Origin: Ulva prolifera
Lineage: Eukaryota > Chlorophyta > Ulvophyceae > Ulvales > Ulvaceae
Length of the DNA: 64,000 nt
Assembly: GCA_023078555.1 (NCBI GenBank)
Contig: CM041200.1
Span: forward strand, 7,603,361 to 7,667,360
Direction of reading: 5' to 3'
Under the pieces are notes generated by a model, which saw only the letters and a list, made by a program, of their open reading frames with translations, was not told the origin of the DNA and made no database searches. Positions within the stretch are counted from its first letter, which is position 1; each line of letters starts with the position of its first letter. Positions 1-12,394 of this stretch are shown piece after piece. The translations under genes and the position numbers were made by a program.

Positions 1-1236
1 CTGTGTGTGGGGACCACTGGAGTTGACTCTGGAATATAATCCACCACCATGTCATACAAGTCATCAAAAGCAGCAGGTGGCATACGGCACAAGTCCATCC
101 AGCGACGCCTCCTCTCGTCAGGAGGAAGATTGTCCCAGTTCATGCCGGGAATTGGGTGATCGCCTTCGATGCACTGCAGCAAATTGCCGCTGTACATCCA
201 TGTCAATACTCTCCTCCCGACCCGGATTCGACGCAATTCCCGTATATACTCGAGATCCATTGGCTCAAGTTCATCTAGCCACTTATTTTCACTGTTCATG
301 TACTCGTGTATCATGAGATCGTCGTCACTATCAGACCAGGTGGCAACAGGACAGCGTACGCCGTCGCCATCATACACAGCCCTGAAATTCATCTCGATGC
401 TCTCTAGAACAACACTACACATCAATATGTATTACATAGGGCGTGTTTAAGTGTTTTTAGCGTGCTTGTAGTTGTTTTTGCAATCGTGACGATATGCGTT
501 CTCGTGACGCTATTCGCCACTGAACACGGCACGCAATGCGACCGGTCACATCACCCGCGTCCGCCCCATGCGTCCTAATTCAGGCGCACGCCACTGAACA
601 CGGCCTTAGGGAGCTGCTGCTCAGCGTCCCCGTCAACGAATGGCTGCTTGTCAGCCTCGTCTTGCCTCTCCTCGCGAGGAGAGTTGGCGTTAGAGTGATC
701 GAGGTTAGACATCATGCAGTAGGACGAACGGTAGTTTGTCGCGCGCAGCAACTTACCGATGGGATGGCTCGCAAGCCGACAGGTTGAGAAAATAAGCGAA
801 CGCATTCGCTTTTCCCAGCGCTGATCATTAAAAAACAGGCTTCTCGAATTGTATCTAATAACAATATGCTACGAGATCGCTTAAAGATGCCTGCGCTTGT
901 GACCGCGGTCTGAGCGCCGGCAGAACAGTGGACTGCCTGCCGTGTCTGCGCACAGACTTTGGCCGACAGCTTCCTGAACAAGACCATAAAAGACATAATG
1001 CAAACATTCACCGATACCATGTCAGAAAGTCTATCCTTCGTACAGGTCAGACACGCAGTCTTACGTCAGGTCAGGTCAGGAGGCCAGCATCTCATACCTA
1101 CTGCGCACAGAGGTAGAACCGAAGAGATGCTGAGGGAGAGACAGGATACTGCTAGTACCGTGAAACAGTGAGAAGAATGGTTACAGCTCTCTGTATGCAC
1201 AGCCATATATGCACACTGAATAGTCAAGATTCCGGC

Positions 1237-1259
1237 GGGAGATCCTCGCAGGATCTCCC
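1237..1259. repeat. Perfect hairpin, 10-bp stem
   Basis: GGGAGATCCT and its exact reverse complement AGGATCTCCC flank the loop CGC. No adjacent gene is recognised, so its role is unknown. Confidence 0.6.
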
Positions 1260-2402
1260 TCACTACCCCGGGACAATCCTACTGGCGGCTTACCCCTGCA
1301 CCTGATCCGCAGACCGATCGTGCATGGGTGCACCTGTCACCACGCTGCTGCCCACAGGCGCATGCATTGTGACACTTCTCCCTCTCGTGTCAGATGCTTG
1401 CAGTGCCTCCTCACCTCACCAGATGCGTGCAGTGCCTCCTCGCCTCACTGTAGCTGTGCGTCTGCTGAGCCCTTGCAGATGGTGCAACCGCCTGCATCAT
1501 GAATGATGCATCATTCCGACTCTACCACATGCATAACCTCGGTGCATGCTGCATGCTGCTGTTGGGCCATACAACGAGACCAGCCACGTATTCTGCTAAC
1601 TACACACAGCTGTACAGCAGGCGAAGCCGCCCACGCCCGCGCTCTCTGCACCTAGACACTGGCGAGCGTTGGGGAGCATGCAAACGGTGCCGTGGCGCAG
1701 TGTCAGGGCCGACAGTGACGCCCCGCACAAAGTGGCGTGGGTGCTGAGGCATACCACCGGGCATGCACAGCACCGCTGTGGGCTAGCATGTGCAGACCCA
1801 AGAGAGGACACGCCAGTAGGACAGGGCGAAGATCCGCGAGGCAAACGTGCCGCAAACTCCGTCAGCGCATCGAGACGGGCGAGCCACTGCGTCGACCACA
1901 GCGAGGAGAGATAAGCTCCTGTCAGCAGCCGGTTGGGCACCGCGCCATGATTGTAAACGGGTCGGCTTTACAATCCTGGGGCTCTGTGCGACCTGTGGCT
2001 TGAGCAGGAGCGGGAGCTGCGTGGGGCGACTTGGAGGGCAGACTGTTCCAGGGGCCGGAGCCGGAGCTGCAGCTGGGATTGGCGGCTGAATGCCTGTGCA
2101 TTCAATCGCTCCACGCACCAAGCCTCTGCTGCCACGGCCACTGCATCTGGGTAGCCAGCCAAGGTCACTGGCCACGTGGCAACAAGGGCTGCGCGCTTCA
2201 GTTTGAGCCAACTCACGAGAGGCGGCAGGGTGCTATAGGAAGCTGGGTCATTCGTTGGTATACCGCATGTACAGCCCCCCTGACATCTCTTGGCAGCGTC
2301 GGGAGACCTGGATATATACCTGCGGCAGGCACACCTGGTACCAAGGTGGACGCATGGATGGCCAGTGTCCTGCACCAGGGTGAGGTGGTGCACTGCATGT
2401 GA

Positions 2403-2404
<2 letters not shown>

Positions 2405-2435
<31 letters not shown>
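2405..2435. repeat. Poly-G tract of about 31 bases
   Basis: An uninterrupted G run. Homopolymers of this length are unstable and hard to sequence, so the length given is only that of this assembly. Confidence 0.9.
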
Positions 2436-2437
<2 letters not shown>

Positions 2438-3563
2438 ATGCTGGGGTGCTAGCTTGCATCGCTCTGTGGAACGTGGCGAATGGTACCGGCGTGGAGAACG
2501 CGATGGATGGCACCGGGACGGAGGTGCCTTTTCGCTACACTACATGGCAAGTCTAGATTTTGTCAAGAAAAGCGCCCACCCGAAGGTGTACTACTTCCTT
2601 TCAGGATCTGGTCATATATGTACTTGAGTGCTGATGACTCATCATGACAGATGTATCTTCCATGTGTCCGGAAGCAGAAGAACAGCGTACACACATAAAT
2701 CATCTGACATGATGATGTGAAGAGGGTGTGTTTGTGGCCCGCATGCTACCTGCATCTCTGGCTTTGTCCGTGGCCAACACATGAGGATGTGCGTGCTGTG
2801 TGTAAAGCTATACTTCACCGGAGTTGTGTGAGAGACTACGTCAGAGGAGAAATGTGAGAGGCTACGACAAGGGAGGGATGTGAGGGGCGACACACAGGCA
2901 GACCCGATGTGTGGCAGATAAAGCAGTGCAGTGATCCTGCTGCATCGACATAAATCCTCTATTTGTTGGCGATCTGTCCGTTGTGTTACAAGCATAAATC
3001 CGGCAAGGTGGGCAGCACCGCGAAAGAAGCAAGCAGACCAGGCATACACCCAGACACCCACGCACGCCACACCCATCACGCACAGAAAGCCCTCATGCCG
3101 CACACAGGCCACCCGGCCTGAGCGGCGCTGCTCGCCCGCCCGGGTTGCTTGATGCGCGGTCGCCGCTGCGTGCGCTCGCGGCCTCGTCTGCTTCGTCGTA
3201 GTGGCGGCCCTGGCGTACGGCGCTTCGCCGCAGTCCTCCCCGTGCGTCTGCATGTGGTCTGCCATTAGGGCGCAGTCGGGTGGTGTGGGCAGGCTGGGCT
3301 GGTCTTTGGGGGGTTACGGTTATGGGTTTGCGGGAGGGCGGGGTGGTGTGCAGGGGCTGGTCGGGGTGGGTTGTGCTGGGGGAGGCGGGGGCCTTCCCGG
3401 GGCGGGGGTTGTAGGGGTTTTGCTGTTTCTTTGCTCGGCGGCCTTGGCTGCGTGTGCTTTCTTTCGGGGCTCTTGCGCCTGGCTGGTGGGCGGGGTGCGG
3501 GTGGGGGTGGGCGTGTGGGTGTGCTTGTGGGTGTTGGGTTGGATGCTTGTGGGTGTGTACATG

Positions 3564-6179
3564 TGTTGCAAAGAAAAAAGCCGGAGGGGTCGGTAGCACC
3601 GCCTGGACCAAAAGAGAGAGCACGAGAAACGCAATGCGCACGTAGCAGGTGAGCAACAGCCAACGCCAAGGCACAACAAGCACCCACACACCCCCACACT
3701 CCTACACACCACCACAAGAACCAACCCCCACATGCACCTCCACACGCACCCACCCCCAAACGCCCCGACACACTGACACCCGACCCACGCGCCCACGCAC
3801 CCGCACGCGGCCCAGACCCAACCCCCAATACACACACCCACGCGCCAATACGCTACACGACCCCGCCACCCGCGCGGCAGCGGCAGCCCCATGCAGCGGC
3901 CTGGCCGGCGCCTGCCCCACACGGAAGCCGCTGGGGGCCCGCAGGACCCCCGCCCCAATGCCCCGACCAGGCCAGCCCCAAGCGCCGGAACAACACACAC
4001 GGGGGCGCCCCCACCTGCTAACCCACCCGGAACGGAGCACGCCCGAGGCGCGCTGTATTCGGGGTTCGGGGCACACGGCAGAGGCAGCACACGCCGCCTA
4101 TCAGTGCGTCCGAGCCTCGGACGGCGCCCGGCCCGCGAGAGAGCGGCGAGGGCGCCGCGGGCGGCTCGCCGCTCAGGCCGGATGGCCAGTGAGCGGCGAG
4201 AGATCATCACACGGGACCGTAAGTCCCGTCAGTACCGCCTTGCCCGCGTGACGCGCCATCAGCGGGGCAGCGGCGTGAACCTGGCGCGCAACGGCGCGGC
4301 AGAGCGTCGTGGAGATGTCGCGCATCGCATTCTCCAGGAAGCGCCGCCGAGAGACCGCGCCTGTCCCTGCAGCCACATCGGCAAGCCTGTTCAGGAATGC
4401 GAACGCCGCCGGGCCCACGCGCCCGTATGTTTCATGCGACAGCGGGACCAAGCTGAGCCCCCCGACTCCCGAGCGGCCGTACTTGTCGCGCTTCCGCCGG
4501 TCAGCGGCTTCCGCCGAGGCGCCGTCGCGCGGCTGCGCTGCGCGAACGTTGGAACCTGCAAGCGGGCGAGTGACACACACGTCGCCGATCACCGGCGAGC
4601 CCGGAAAGAACGCGAGTATGTCGCCCCGCTGGGCGCCCACGCGTGACCCGGGGAGGGTGGTTGGCGGGGCGTCGTGCGCGGGGCTCGCGTGCGGCTGTCC
4701 GACGCAAGGCGTGCGGGTGGCTGCCGGCGCACAGGGGAGGTCCCCTGCGGCCGCTGCGGGGCCTGCTGGGGCTGGCGATGCCGGGGTTGGGCCGGTCATC
4801 TCGACGTCATCTGTCAACACGGCAGCAGCTGCGTAGGTGGTGGGAGGGGGGACCTGGGCGCCAAGAGGGGTTGCGGGCGCGGCCGAGGCCAGGGAGGCTG
4901 AGGGATCGGGGGGGGCTCCTGTGGAAGAGGTTGGACGCGGTGCCGCGGGGCACGCGGTGGGGGACCCTGGAGGGGGATGAGGGCTGTGGACGGCCGCGCC
5001 TAGCACGGCGGCGGCGTCATTGAGGGTGGGCGTGGCGCAGGAGTCGCGGGAGAGGAGGGGCCAAGCCTGGGCGCCGAGAGGGGCTGATGACGCGGCCGAG
5101 GCATTGGCGGGTTGGGGGGTGGCAGAGGGTGACGCGTTGCCGGCCGTGGAGGGGGCTGCGAGACCCTGACCGAGTCGCTTTGGGAGCCTGCTCAGGCGCG
5201 GCTCCACCGCCGACGCGATGCCGCAGCGCGCGATCACGCGCCTCCACGTCTCGACGAGATGGTTGTGACGCGCGACGACCGTTCGCCACAGGGAAGCGCA
5301 GACCAGCGAGTGCGTGCCCGCCTCCCCGCTCCGCCCGCATGGGCAGTCTCCATCATTGGCGCGGCGCGGGAGGAGGGCTTCCCCGAGCCGCAGCCGAGTG
5401 TACACGACGAACTCCATGTCGGACAGACCCGTGACTGGTCCGGGAAACGACGTAAGCCATGCCGACGCGAGGGCCCCCATGCAGCTGCGCAGGCGGGCCA
5501 TGGCCGCGCGTGCTTCCGCTGCCAGATGGGGTGAAGGCCCGTCGGCGGCCGCGCCGAGCTCCGCAAAGACCTCGGCTTTGCGAGCGTCGGCCTCGGCGCG
5601 CGCGAGCAGGCTCTGCAGCTGTGTCAACCTCACCTTTGATGCGTTGTCCTTCGCCCACGCCGCGACGACGGCGGGGCACTCGGCTACGCCGGGGATGGCA
5701 GCGCCCCATGCCAGGCGCAGCCGGTCCAGCGTCAGTTGCATCTCGACGGCCGCCTCGCCGCGGAGCGGCTGGCCCGGCTCAACCCCCCCGGCTAGCGCGA
5801 GATGGCCCAGTGCTGCAGAGGACAGACGCGCCGCGTCTGCTGTGTCCTCACAGTAATGCCGGAGCCCCATCACGCCGTGGCGGTGGGGCAGGGTCGCTTG
5901 TACGACCTGTGCAGGAGTGAGGGCGGACACTCCCATGATGCTGCGGAGGCCGCGGAGCGTGGCGCGCTCAACGGCAGGCAGGCAGTCCCGGAGCGCACCC
6001 CACAGCAAGTTCCAGAGAAGATGCGCGTCCCGGTGCTGGAGGCAGTGGTGCAGAATTGACCACTGCGCCTGCGCCGGCAGCGGCAGCTCCATCAGCCTGT
6101 CGACCAGGTCCGCCATGAGCTGGGTGCGCTGCTGCACAAATGTCCCGACGAACGCCGGTGTGCCAAGCGGGGTGCCGCT
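3564..6179 (-). mobile_element. LINE family A, innermost 5'-truncated copy (2.6 kb)
   Basis: This minus-strand copy carries the C-terminal half of the LINE open frame (4173-6179) followed by a roughly 600-bp 3' UTR ending at 3564. The UTR matches 30245-30859 closely. Sequence on both sides is + strand LINE A 3' UTR. The flanks at 3550-3563 and 6179-6192 are similar but diverged (about 10 of 14 positions, all differences transitions), compatible with an old target-site duplication. Confidence 0.65.
4173..6179 (-). pseudogene. LINE family A ORF, C-terminal part (thumb, zinc finger, restriction-like endonuclease)
   Basis: About 669 codons are open. The frame enters just after the polymerase core, at a GTPLGTP motif also seen in the LINE B protein. 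It continues through the thumb region, a C-x-C-x8-H-x4-C-type zinc knuckle followed by RHN (around 5260-5350), a long Ala/Pro-rich linker, and a C-terminal module with the motifs IGDVCV, a basic KRDKYGR stretch and SHETYGR. That module resembles the restriction-like endonuclease of LINEs that lack an APE nuclease. The catalytic reverse transcriptase motifs are missing, so this copy cannot retrotranspose. The open frame continues upstream to 6377 only because the antisense of a neighbouring LINE tail happens to be open; I exclude that part. Confidence 0.7.
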
Positions 6180-7436
6180 TGGGTGTGCGTGTGGGTGTGC
6201 TTGTGGGTGTGTGTGGTCGTGTGTGTGGCTGTGTGGCCGTGGCCGGCGCGGGTGCTGGCGGTGCGTGGGTGTGTTGGTGTGTGCTGCGTGTGGCTTGTTG
6301 TGTGGTGTGCGGTTCCTCTGGTTGCTGCTTGCGGTGCTACCTGCCTTGCTTCCTTTGTCCTTGTAACACAAAACCACACAGCATCCACCACCTCAACGCC
6401 TGTCGCCGTGCGACAGGGCCGCGTCCAACACACCGCCCCCCGTGCCCGCCTATCCTGGCCGCCCGTTTGCCGGGGGCCGCCCCAGCCCCAAACCCCACTG
6501 TCCGTTGTGTAACTGACAAGCCACAGTGGTGCAGCGGACTGGGCAACACAACCTGTGCATAAAGAGCGGTATGATATCACTGATACCGCCGGTTTCACCA
6601 TGCCGGACACCTGCAAGGATATCCAAACGCTAGCTGCACCCAGCAAGGAGATATGCAGGCGCAACTGATGTCCATTGTTGTAGATACTAGCAGTACCGCT
6701 GGCGGAGGCGCTCTAGCTGGTGGTCGGTCGGAGGTGAGAACCCGTGTTCCTGCAGTGCTCTGCGAACAATGATGGCAGCCCGGCGCTCCCCCGAAGCCCC
6801 GGGGGCATCTGACTGCGCTCCCGCCGATACGAAAAGGTGATCACCTTGCTTCGAAGCGAGGATGATCCAAACAGAACGCAGCCTGTTGCAGGCCACAGCC
6901 TCCATGCAGAGCCCCGGTGCGGATTTTGCCGTGCCCAGGTCGGGCACGGAGCGTGACGCATCAGTGCTGCCCAGGGCACCCCCCCTCGGGGCCGCCCCAC
7001 CCCCTCTGACAGCCGTTACGCCTCCGCGTCCCCGGGCGCTTCAAGTTGATCTGCGGGCTGCAGACGTCACCGCCGTATCAACTGTGGCGGACCTGCACAT
7101 TGCAGTGGCGCAGGGGGCGCTGGACATTGAGATCCGTGCCCACCTCGACCTCACACTCCGCCGTGACCGGTGATGTCATCGGAACAGTGCCGCGCTCCGC
7201 TGTAGATGACAAAGAAGACGATGTTGTTGAGGCGCGCAATGCCGCGACGGCGATTTGCCATCTGAATTACAACACCAGGTCGATACGGGTGCGGCCTATC
7301 GAATGTTGCTGTCTCTGCACCGTGCAATGACTTGTAGACACTCAAAGCTTGCTTGCTTCTGAAGACACGTGGTACCAAAGGCATGCTGCAGCGTAGCACA
7401 TGTGTACATGGAGTGTGATAGCATGTTTGCATCAGT

Positions 7437-7600
7437 ACAGTAAAGTAAAGCAAACCTCAACTTACGTATGCGCCCCGTTTTGCCAGATGCATGTCTGTCC
7501 TCGTAGCTTCAAATGAAATAACATCAACCATTCCAAGTCATCGCGACCACATCTCAAAGGGGCAACCACTTGGAACCCAAGGTGGGTTCCCCAACTTTCC
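7437..7600 (-). repeat. SINE-like repeat, partial copy (family 1)
   Basis: The segment begins with a GTAAAGTAAAG tail and contains a block (GACCACAT...AAGGGG...CCACTTGGAA) that aligns with the 17117-17385 SINE-like element. It lies in the A-B intron of RK1 and lacks the tRNA-like end. Boundaries are approximate. Confidence 0.45.
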
Positions 7601-10304
7601 TTGACACTAGTGTCAGCTGCCAGTGGCCGGAGGTTGATCTGTTGCTGTATATGTGCAGGGGAACTGCAGCGATCCACATGCAACACGGGCGCTACAGCTG
7701 CTGCCACCAGAGCCGGCGCACGCGCCATTCTTGCCGCTGCGGCCGTTCCAGTGCCTCCTCCTGGTGCCCCACGTAGACACAGTGCTCCTGCAGACGAGCG
7801 ACAGCCTGTGGTCGGACAACCTGTACCTCCGGCTGCACCCTGACGCCGGCTCCCAGTCGCTACCGCTGCTGACCTCGAAGAGCATGCCGACTTTCATCCG
7901 AGTCCGTACAAGCCGGACGGACCCTCACCTTCCGACAGACTACGCAACAGTCTCTGACGAAACGGACAGGCCGGAGCTGCATGCGACCGCGCTAACGATC
8001 CAGGGCCACAACCAGCTCAGCTGGCATGCTGTGCATGCTGTGGGCTCCACGACGAACCCCGCTGTCTTCCTTCATGGTACGTACGTGATCTACTTCTGCA
8101 TCTAGGATGAGTTGATGTGTTTGCTTGATCTGCCATACAAAGGCCCAGATTGTGTAAATTGAATTACTTTTACAACACAATCTCCTTAAGGAGATAGAAG
8201 CCAAATTTGGGTTGTTGCCCTCGTACTGTAGAGCAGGCCCAGCCCTAGAGGGCACCAAGGATCCATGTGCACACATGTACACTGCATGTCAGGCTGCAGG
8301 GAGGCTGTGTATGTTGCCGCACACGCCAGCGCCATTGACACTCATCTGCGCATCATCCATCCGTTGCATATGGACTCTGCTGCTGTGGTTCATGTGTGCG
8401 CTAGTGCAGACTGCGTCATCGATATCACAGACTGGGGCGGCGGGGCGCCGGCGGTGGCCGCCACCGGAGGATCGAGCGCGAGACTCACGGACACCGTATT
8501 CCACAACATGCGCCACCGCCCGGAGCTCGTCAACGTCTCCTTCAACGGCCTCTCGCCCCTACCGCAACGTCACACTCGCTCGAGCTGCCGGTGCTCCAAT
8601 AGGGCGTGTCGTGGGGACCGCCATGAACGATTACCGGCTGTCCCCATTAAACAGGAAATTCTCCTGGCAACGCTATGGTGTGTACTACCCTGACGACGAT
8701 GAGATCTATGGTGTGGAGGTGGAGGAGGTGCCGCCTGGGTCTGGCGGCGTGTTTGGCGCGGAATACACCATCGAAGACGTAGTCATGAGCGACTGCCTGT
8801 TTCAGCACGTTGACGGGCCCGCGCCGCTGCCGGGGTGCCCCCCGGCGTCTGTGAAGAAGCGGGAGTTGGTCAGAGCGCGCAGGCTCGACCCTAGAGCGGC
8901 CGGGGCCTTCGGGATCGACGACTCGCTGTATTATGATGACGAAGAGGAGGACATCGGGCCAGTCGGCGACGACCTTGTTGCGGATGTTCCGCGTGCATGG
9001 GATTATGAGCCCGTGTTGCCCGAGCCGCAGCGGCCGGAGTACGATTTTATCACTGCCCCTGCAGCTGCGCTGGCGCAGGAGGCCGTTTCTCCAGACGGCT
9101 CTAGCGGGCCTGCAGGCGATGAGATGACCGAGTTTCACGATGGCACGGGAGAGCGAGACGTGGCCGAGCGGCTAGACGACCTTCGACAGGAGGATCCCTG
9201 GTTTGCAGGTGTCCAGCTGGTGCGGTCTCATCTAAAGTACATGCACTTGTGTGCAAATATTCCTGTCAAGATATGTGAAGCGTACAGTGTTGCCACACAT
9301 AGCCGTCCGATTGGACCTCATGCATGCTCTGTGACCCACCGAGACCACTTTGCAGATATCTAAATATTTGACCATGCCCCAACGTATGTATGGGTGGGAA
9401 AAATTGCAAGCTAGGAACCAAATTTTAGTCGGGCACTTGAATAATTTTATGAATCAAGCGATCGTGTGAAGGCGTGTAAATGCGGGTGTAGGTTCTGCCG
9501 CCCCGCCCCCCACCACCACCTGGTTGCCCACAGTTCAGTGCCCCACCAGCACCGTCAGCAAACGGCACGGAAGCTGCAGCCCCCAGGCTTGTACAGCCAA
9601 TCTCACTCCAAGCTGTGCCAGTGGTTCCCGCGTCTTCCGCCAGCTCTACCAGCGACGCCATGTCATCGACCACCGGCGCCGTCGCGCTGACAGTGGCTGT
9701 TGTGCTGTGTGTTGCGGTGTGCACCTTGATGCTTTGCCTCGCTGCTGCGCATCGTCGGAAGAAAGCTGCGGTCACCGTGGCAACAGCAAAGACAGGCGCG
9801 GCAGTGCGCCATGCTGCCAGACTGCGGCGACTTGCTGCCGGCCCGGAGATACACCAGGCATCTGGCCTGACTCCAAGTGCCCGTATCCCGCAGTCGGCAA
9901 TGAACGCTGCCTTTGAGTACATGCTTCCAGCCCATGCTTGCGCTGACCATGAGAGGGCCGGTACTTGACGCTACGATACGTCCCGGTGGCCGTTGGGGGG
10001 GCCCCGCTCTTGAGCACCCACATGCAACAGGCGGTGCGGACGACGCCTCATCAGATCGCCACGGTATAACCAGCAAATCTGACATCATAACTCCCGGTCG
10101 CAGCAGCAACATGTCGACTACGAGCCTGCAGTGCCGGGCAATCACTGATGGCTGGAAAGAGAGCTGCGATGATACTTCGACCTCCGGCGGTACGAGCTTA
10201 CGGGCGGCGGCCGTGTCTGCACCGTTGCATGCCGGGGCAGCACAGGGGCGGCACAGGGGACGGCCGTCCTCACCTCCAGCACCGGAGGAGGCGGGGGGCA
10301 CGGT

Positions 10305-10591
10305 GTCAAGACGCGTGTTAGTCTCTTCGAGTGTGCACAGGGGTTAATGCGCGTGCCTGAGCTGGTAAGCATGCTGACTGTGCATGACGACGTGGAGGGG
10401 AGCGTACCTTGCCATCGCGTAAAGTCGCGTGGCAGAAATGAAAGTAAGAATTGAATCGGTGACCTCATGAGTACACACTACATGCTCTACCACTAGGGCT
10501 CACCTGAAGCAACGAGTCCTTTGTTAGATGACCCCTCGCTTGATTATGTCATCTATATTCTTGGATCCCCAGATATGGATATCCCACAACA
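10305..10591 (-). mobile_element. tRNA-derived SINE-like insertion in RK1 exon D
   Basis: Comparison with RK4 shows 287 extra bases between CACGGT (10299-10304) and a second CACGGT (10592-10597), which look like a 6-bp target-site duplication. On the minus strand the insert contains a tRNA-like stretch: TAGTGGTAGAGC resembles a D-arm/A-box and CGATTCAATTC a degenerate B-box. The insertion interrupts the cytoplasmic juxtamembrane coding sequence of RK1. Confidence 0.6.
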
Positions 10592-11039
10592 CACGGTCGT
10601 GTTATCCCCTTTTGGCGGCACGCAGCACAACACGCAGCCGAGCGAGCAGCACAGCACCCAGCACAGCACGCAGCACAGCACGAAAGTGATCGCAGCGGCG
10701 ACGTCACAGGCAGGCAGCGCTTGCGACACAAGGAGGCTAGGCTGCAAGGTGCAGGCAGCGCTCATGCCTGTGGGCGCGGGGACTCGTGCACCGACTTGCC
10801 CTAACCGGACGGAGGGTGCTTCTGCTGCGGCGCCAGTGGCTGTGGCGGCGCAGCAGCTGCAGAGGCTGCACCGGCAGCTGGACAGCTTTGGCGAGGAGGA
10901 TCTGTTCCTGGGGCGGTTTGAGCTGCTGGGGCGGCAGCACCGGCGCTGCGGAGGTGCGGCCTCGACTGTCGCTCCAAGATGGCGATGACTCCAACATGCG
11001 TGCACAGTATCGAGCTGTTCACTGCAGTGTGTGTCAAGT

Positions 11040-11290
11040 TGAATCAAACTGGGTTGGCCTGGCCATGTCCTTTTCCAATCGATTGTACAGTGACTACACA
11101 AGGTGCACCTTGCACCTTCACGTCACACAGGCCACTGGCATACATGGCATATGCCAAAGGGGCACACCGCGTCTCCCTCACGCGACCGTATGCAACTCAC
11201 AAGACTTCCTCATGTGCTGGATTTGACAGTCACATAAAGACGACTGCTTTGTATCCCCAAAGCGCATGCGGCATTGGCATCGTGAGCTGA
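11040..11290 (-). repeat. SINE-like repeat (family 1), diverged
   Basis: The segment shares ordered blocks with 17117-17385 (ATATGCC-AAGGGG, CGACCGTA-GCAACTCACA, CCCCAAAGCGCA). It lies in the D-E intron of RK1. Its tRNA-like end is too eroded to score. Confidence 0.5.
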
Positions 11291-11994
11291 TGCAAGAGGG
11301 GGCAGCGCGCAAATCAGACTAAAATTGTCATGTTCGCAAGGCATGCAGGTCAAGGCATCGTTCAGTTTGCAGAGGACAGGGATGACTGCGAGTTTGCAAT
11401 CAAGTTCTTCCTTGACTGGGACGCCTTCCTCACCGAGACCGCCCTCTACACTGCAGCCTTCCCCCACCTCTGCAGCACCGCTTCCCCGGAAGTCGCAGCC
11501 CGCATCCACATAAATTCTGTCACGAGCACGGTTGATCCCTCAGAAGCCGCTCCGATGGCGGAGGCTGTTGCGCGGTTTCTGCCGCAGGTGGAGGCGGTGT
11601 GCGACGGCGCGGCGGGGGGCCTGGAAGACCCCCGCGGGCGGCCGCTGCCGCCATGCATTGTGATGGAGCGGGGGGATAGCCTGCACGACTGGAGTGACCG
11701 GGCGGAGCCGGACCTCTTCACGGCCCTCGCGGTGCGTGGCTTGCAATTGCTTGTCACAGTGGTACAGCTGATTTCTGCCTTTGCAGAAAGCACCCGGGTC
11801 GGCCCTGAGACACTGTCATGGTGACTGTGGGCTGCACTGCGTGTTTGGTGTTCAAACACCAAATTGGGACCGTTTGCGTGGTCCGCGACTCCTGGCTCTG
11901 GATAACTAACACAATTGTGAGGCACAGACAGCCCAACAACGAATGAGAGTGGTTTCAATCACGCCATTGTGTGGCATACCTTCACATCTTGAGG

Positions 11995-12394
11995 TGTTAC
12001 AAGGACAAAGGCAGCAAGGTGGGCAGCACCGCAAAAGTAGCAAGCAGACGAAGCAAACACCAAGACACCCACGCACATCTCACCCATCACCGGCGCAGCA
12101 AGCGACACAGATGCGCAGACCGCCAAGCACACACCCACACACCAGCACACACACGCACAGACCCCACGGCTTACACACAACAACACAACCGCCAACACCA
12201 CAACGCCTACCGCCGTACGACAGGGCCGCGCCCAACACGCTGCTGCCTGAGGCCGCCCATCATGGCCGCCCGATCGCCGGGGGCCGCCCTAGCCCCAAAC
12301 CCCACCCCCACCCCCCGAGCCACAGCACACCACGCCAGCCCGGCACACCGCCGCGCAGCCTCGCCGGCCCACGCCGCACCGCACCCAGGACAAC
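11995..12394 (-). mobile_element. LINE family A tail, 400 bp, with 11-bp TSD
   Basis: The minus-strand 3' end is at 11995 (TGTTACAAGGACAAAG on +). The element is flanked by ACATCTTGAGG at 11984-11994 and 12395-12405. It is a 5'-truncated 3' UTR copy in the E-F intron of RK1. Confidence 0.8.

Larger units (their letters stand above)
1..2973. other. Intergenic region with no recognisable gene
   Basis: I recognise no coding exon, RNA gene or transposase here on either strand; the open frames are short, overlapping and lack family motifs. The notable structures are a perfect 10-bp stem with a 3-nt loop at 1237-1259 and a run of about 31 G at 2405-2435. The right boundary is the target-site duplication of the LINE A copy that begins at 2984. 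Confidence 0.5.
3131..6368 (+). mobile_element. LINE family A, 3' UTR copy on + strand, interrupted
   Basis: GTG-rich 3' UTR sequence runs from about 3131 to 3563 and resumes at 6180, ending at 6368 in the family 3' terminus TTGTAACA. The distal part (6180-6368) matches 30860-31071 and 58760-58969. A minus-strand copy (3564-6179) sits in the middle. The left boundary is approximate and I found no clear target-site duplication for this layer. Confidence 0.55.
2984..6497 (-). mobile_element. LINE family A, outer 5'-truncated copy (split by nested insertions)
   Basis: The minus-strand 3' end of this copy lies at 2984 (complement of TGTTACAAGC). Flanking it are direct repeats CTGTCCGTTG at 2974-2983 and 6498-6507, a 10-bp target-site duplication. 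Only about 280 bp belongs to this copy: roughly 2984-3130, plus 6369-6497, which matches the interior of the 11995-12394 copy. Everything between is later insertion. A 5'-truncated copy with a fixed 3' end and a short duplication is typical of target-primed non-LTR retrotransposition. Confidence 0.7.

Noticed and set aside
3649-4251. Long Pro/Thr/His-rich open frames on both strands around 3.2-4.2 kb and 30.1-31.2 kb
   Set aside because: They are open because the LINE 3' UTR is a low-complexity GTG/CAC-rich sequence. They lack stops in several frames at once and show no domain.
4173-6377. A single 734-codon minus-strand protein
   Set aside because: Its first roughly 65 codons (Thr/His/Pro-rich) are the antisense of a + strand LINE tail. 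Only 4173-6179 has LINE protein motifs.
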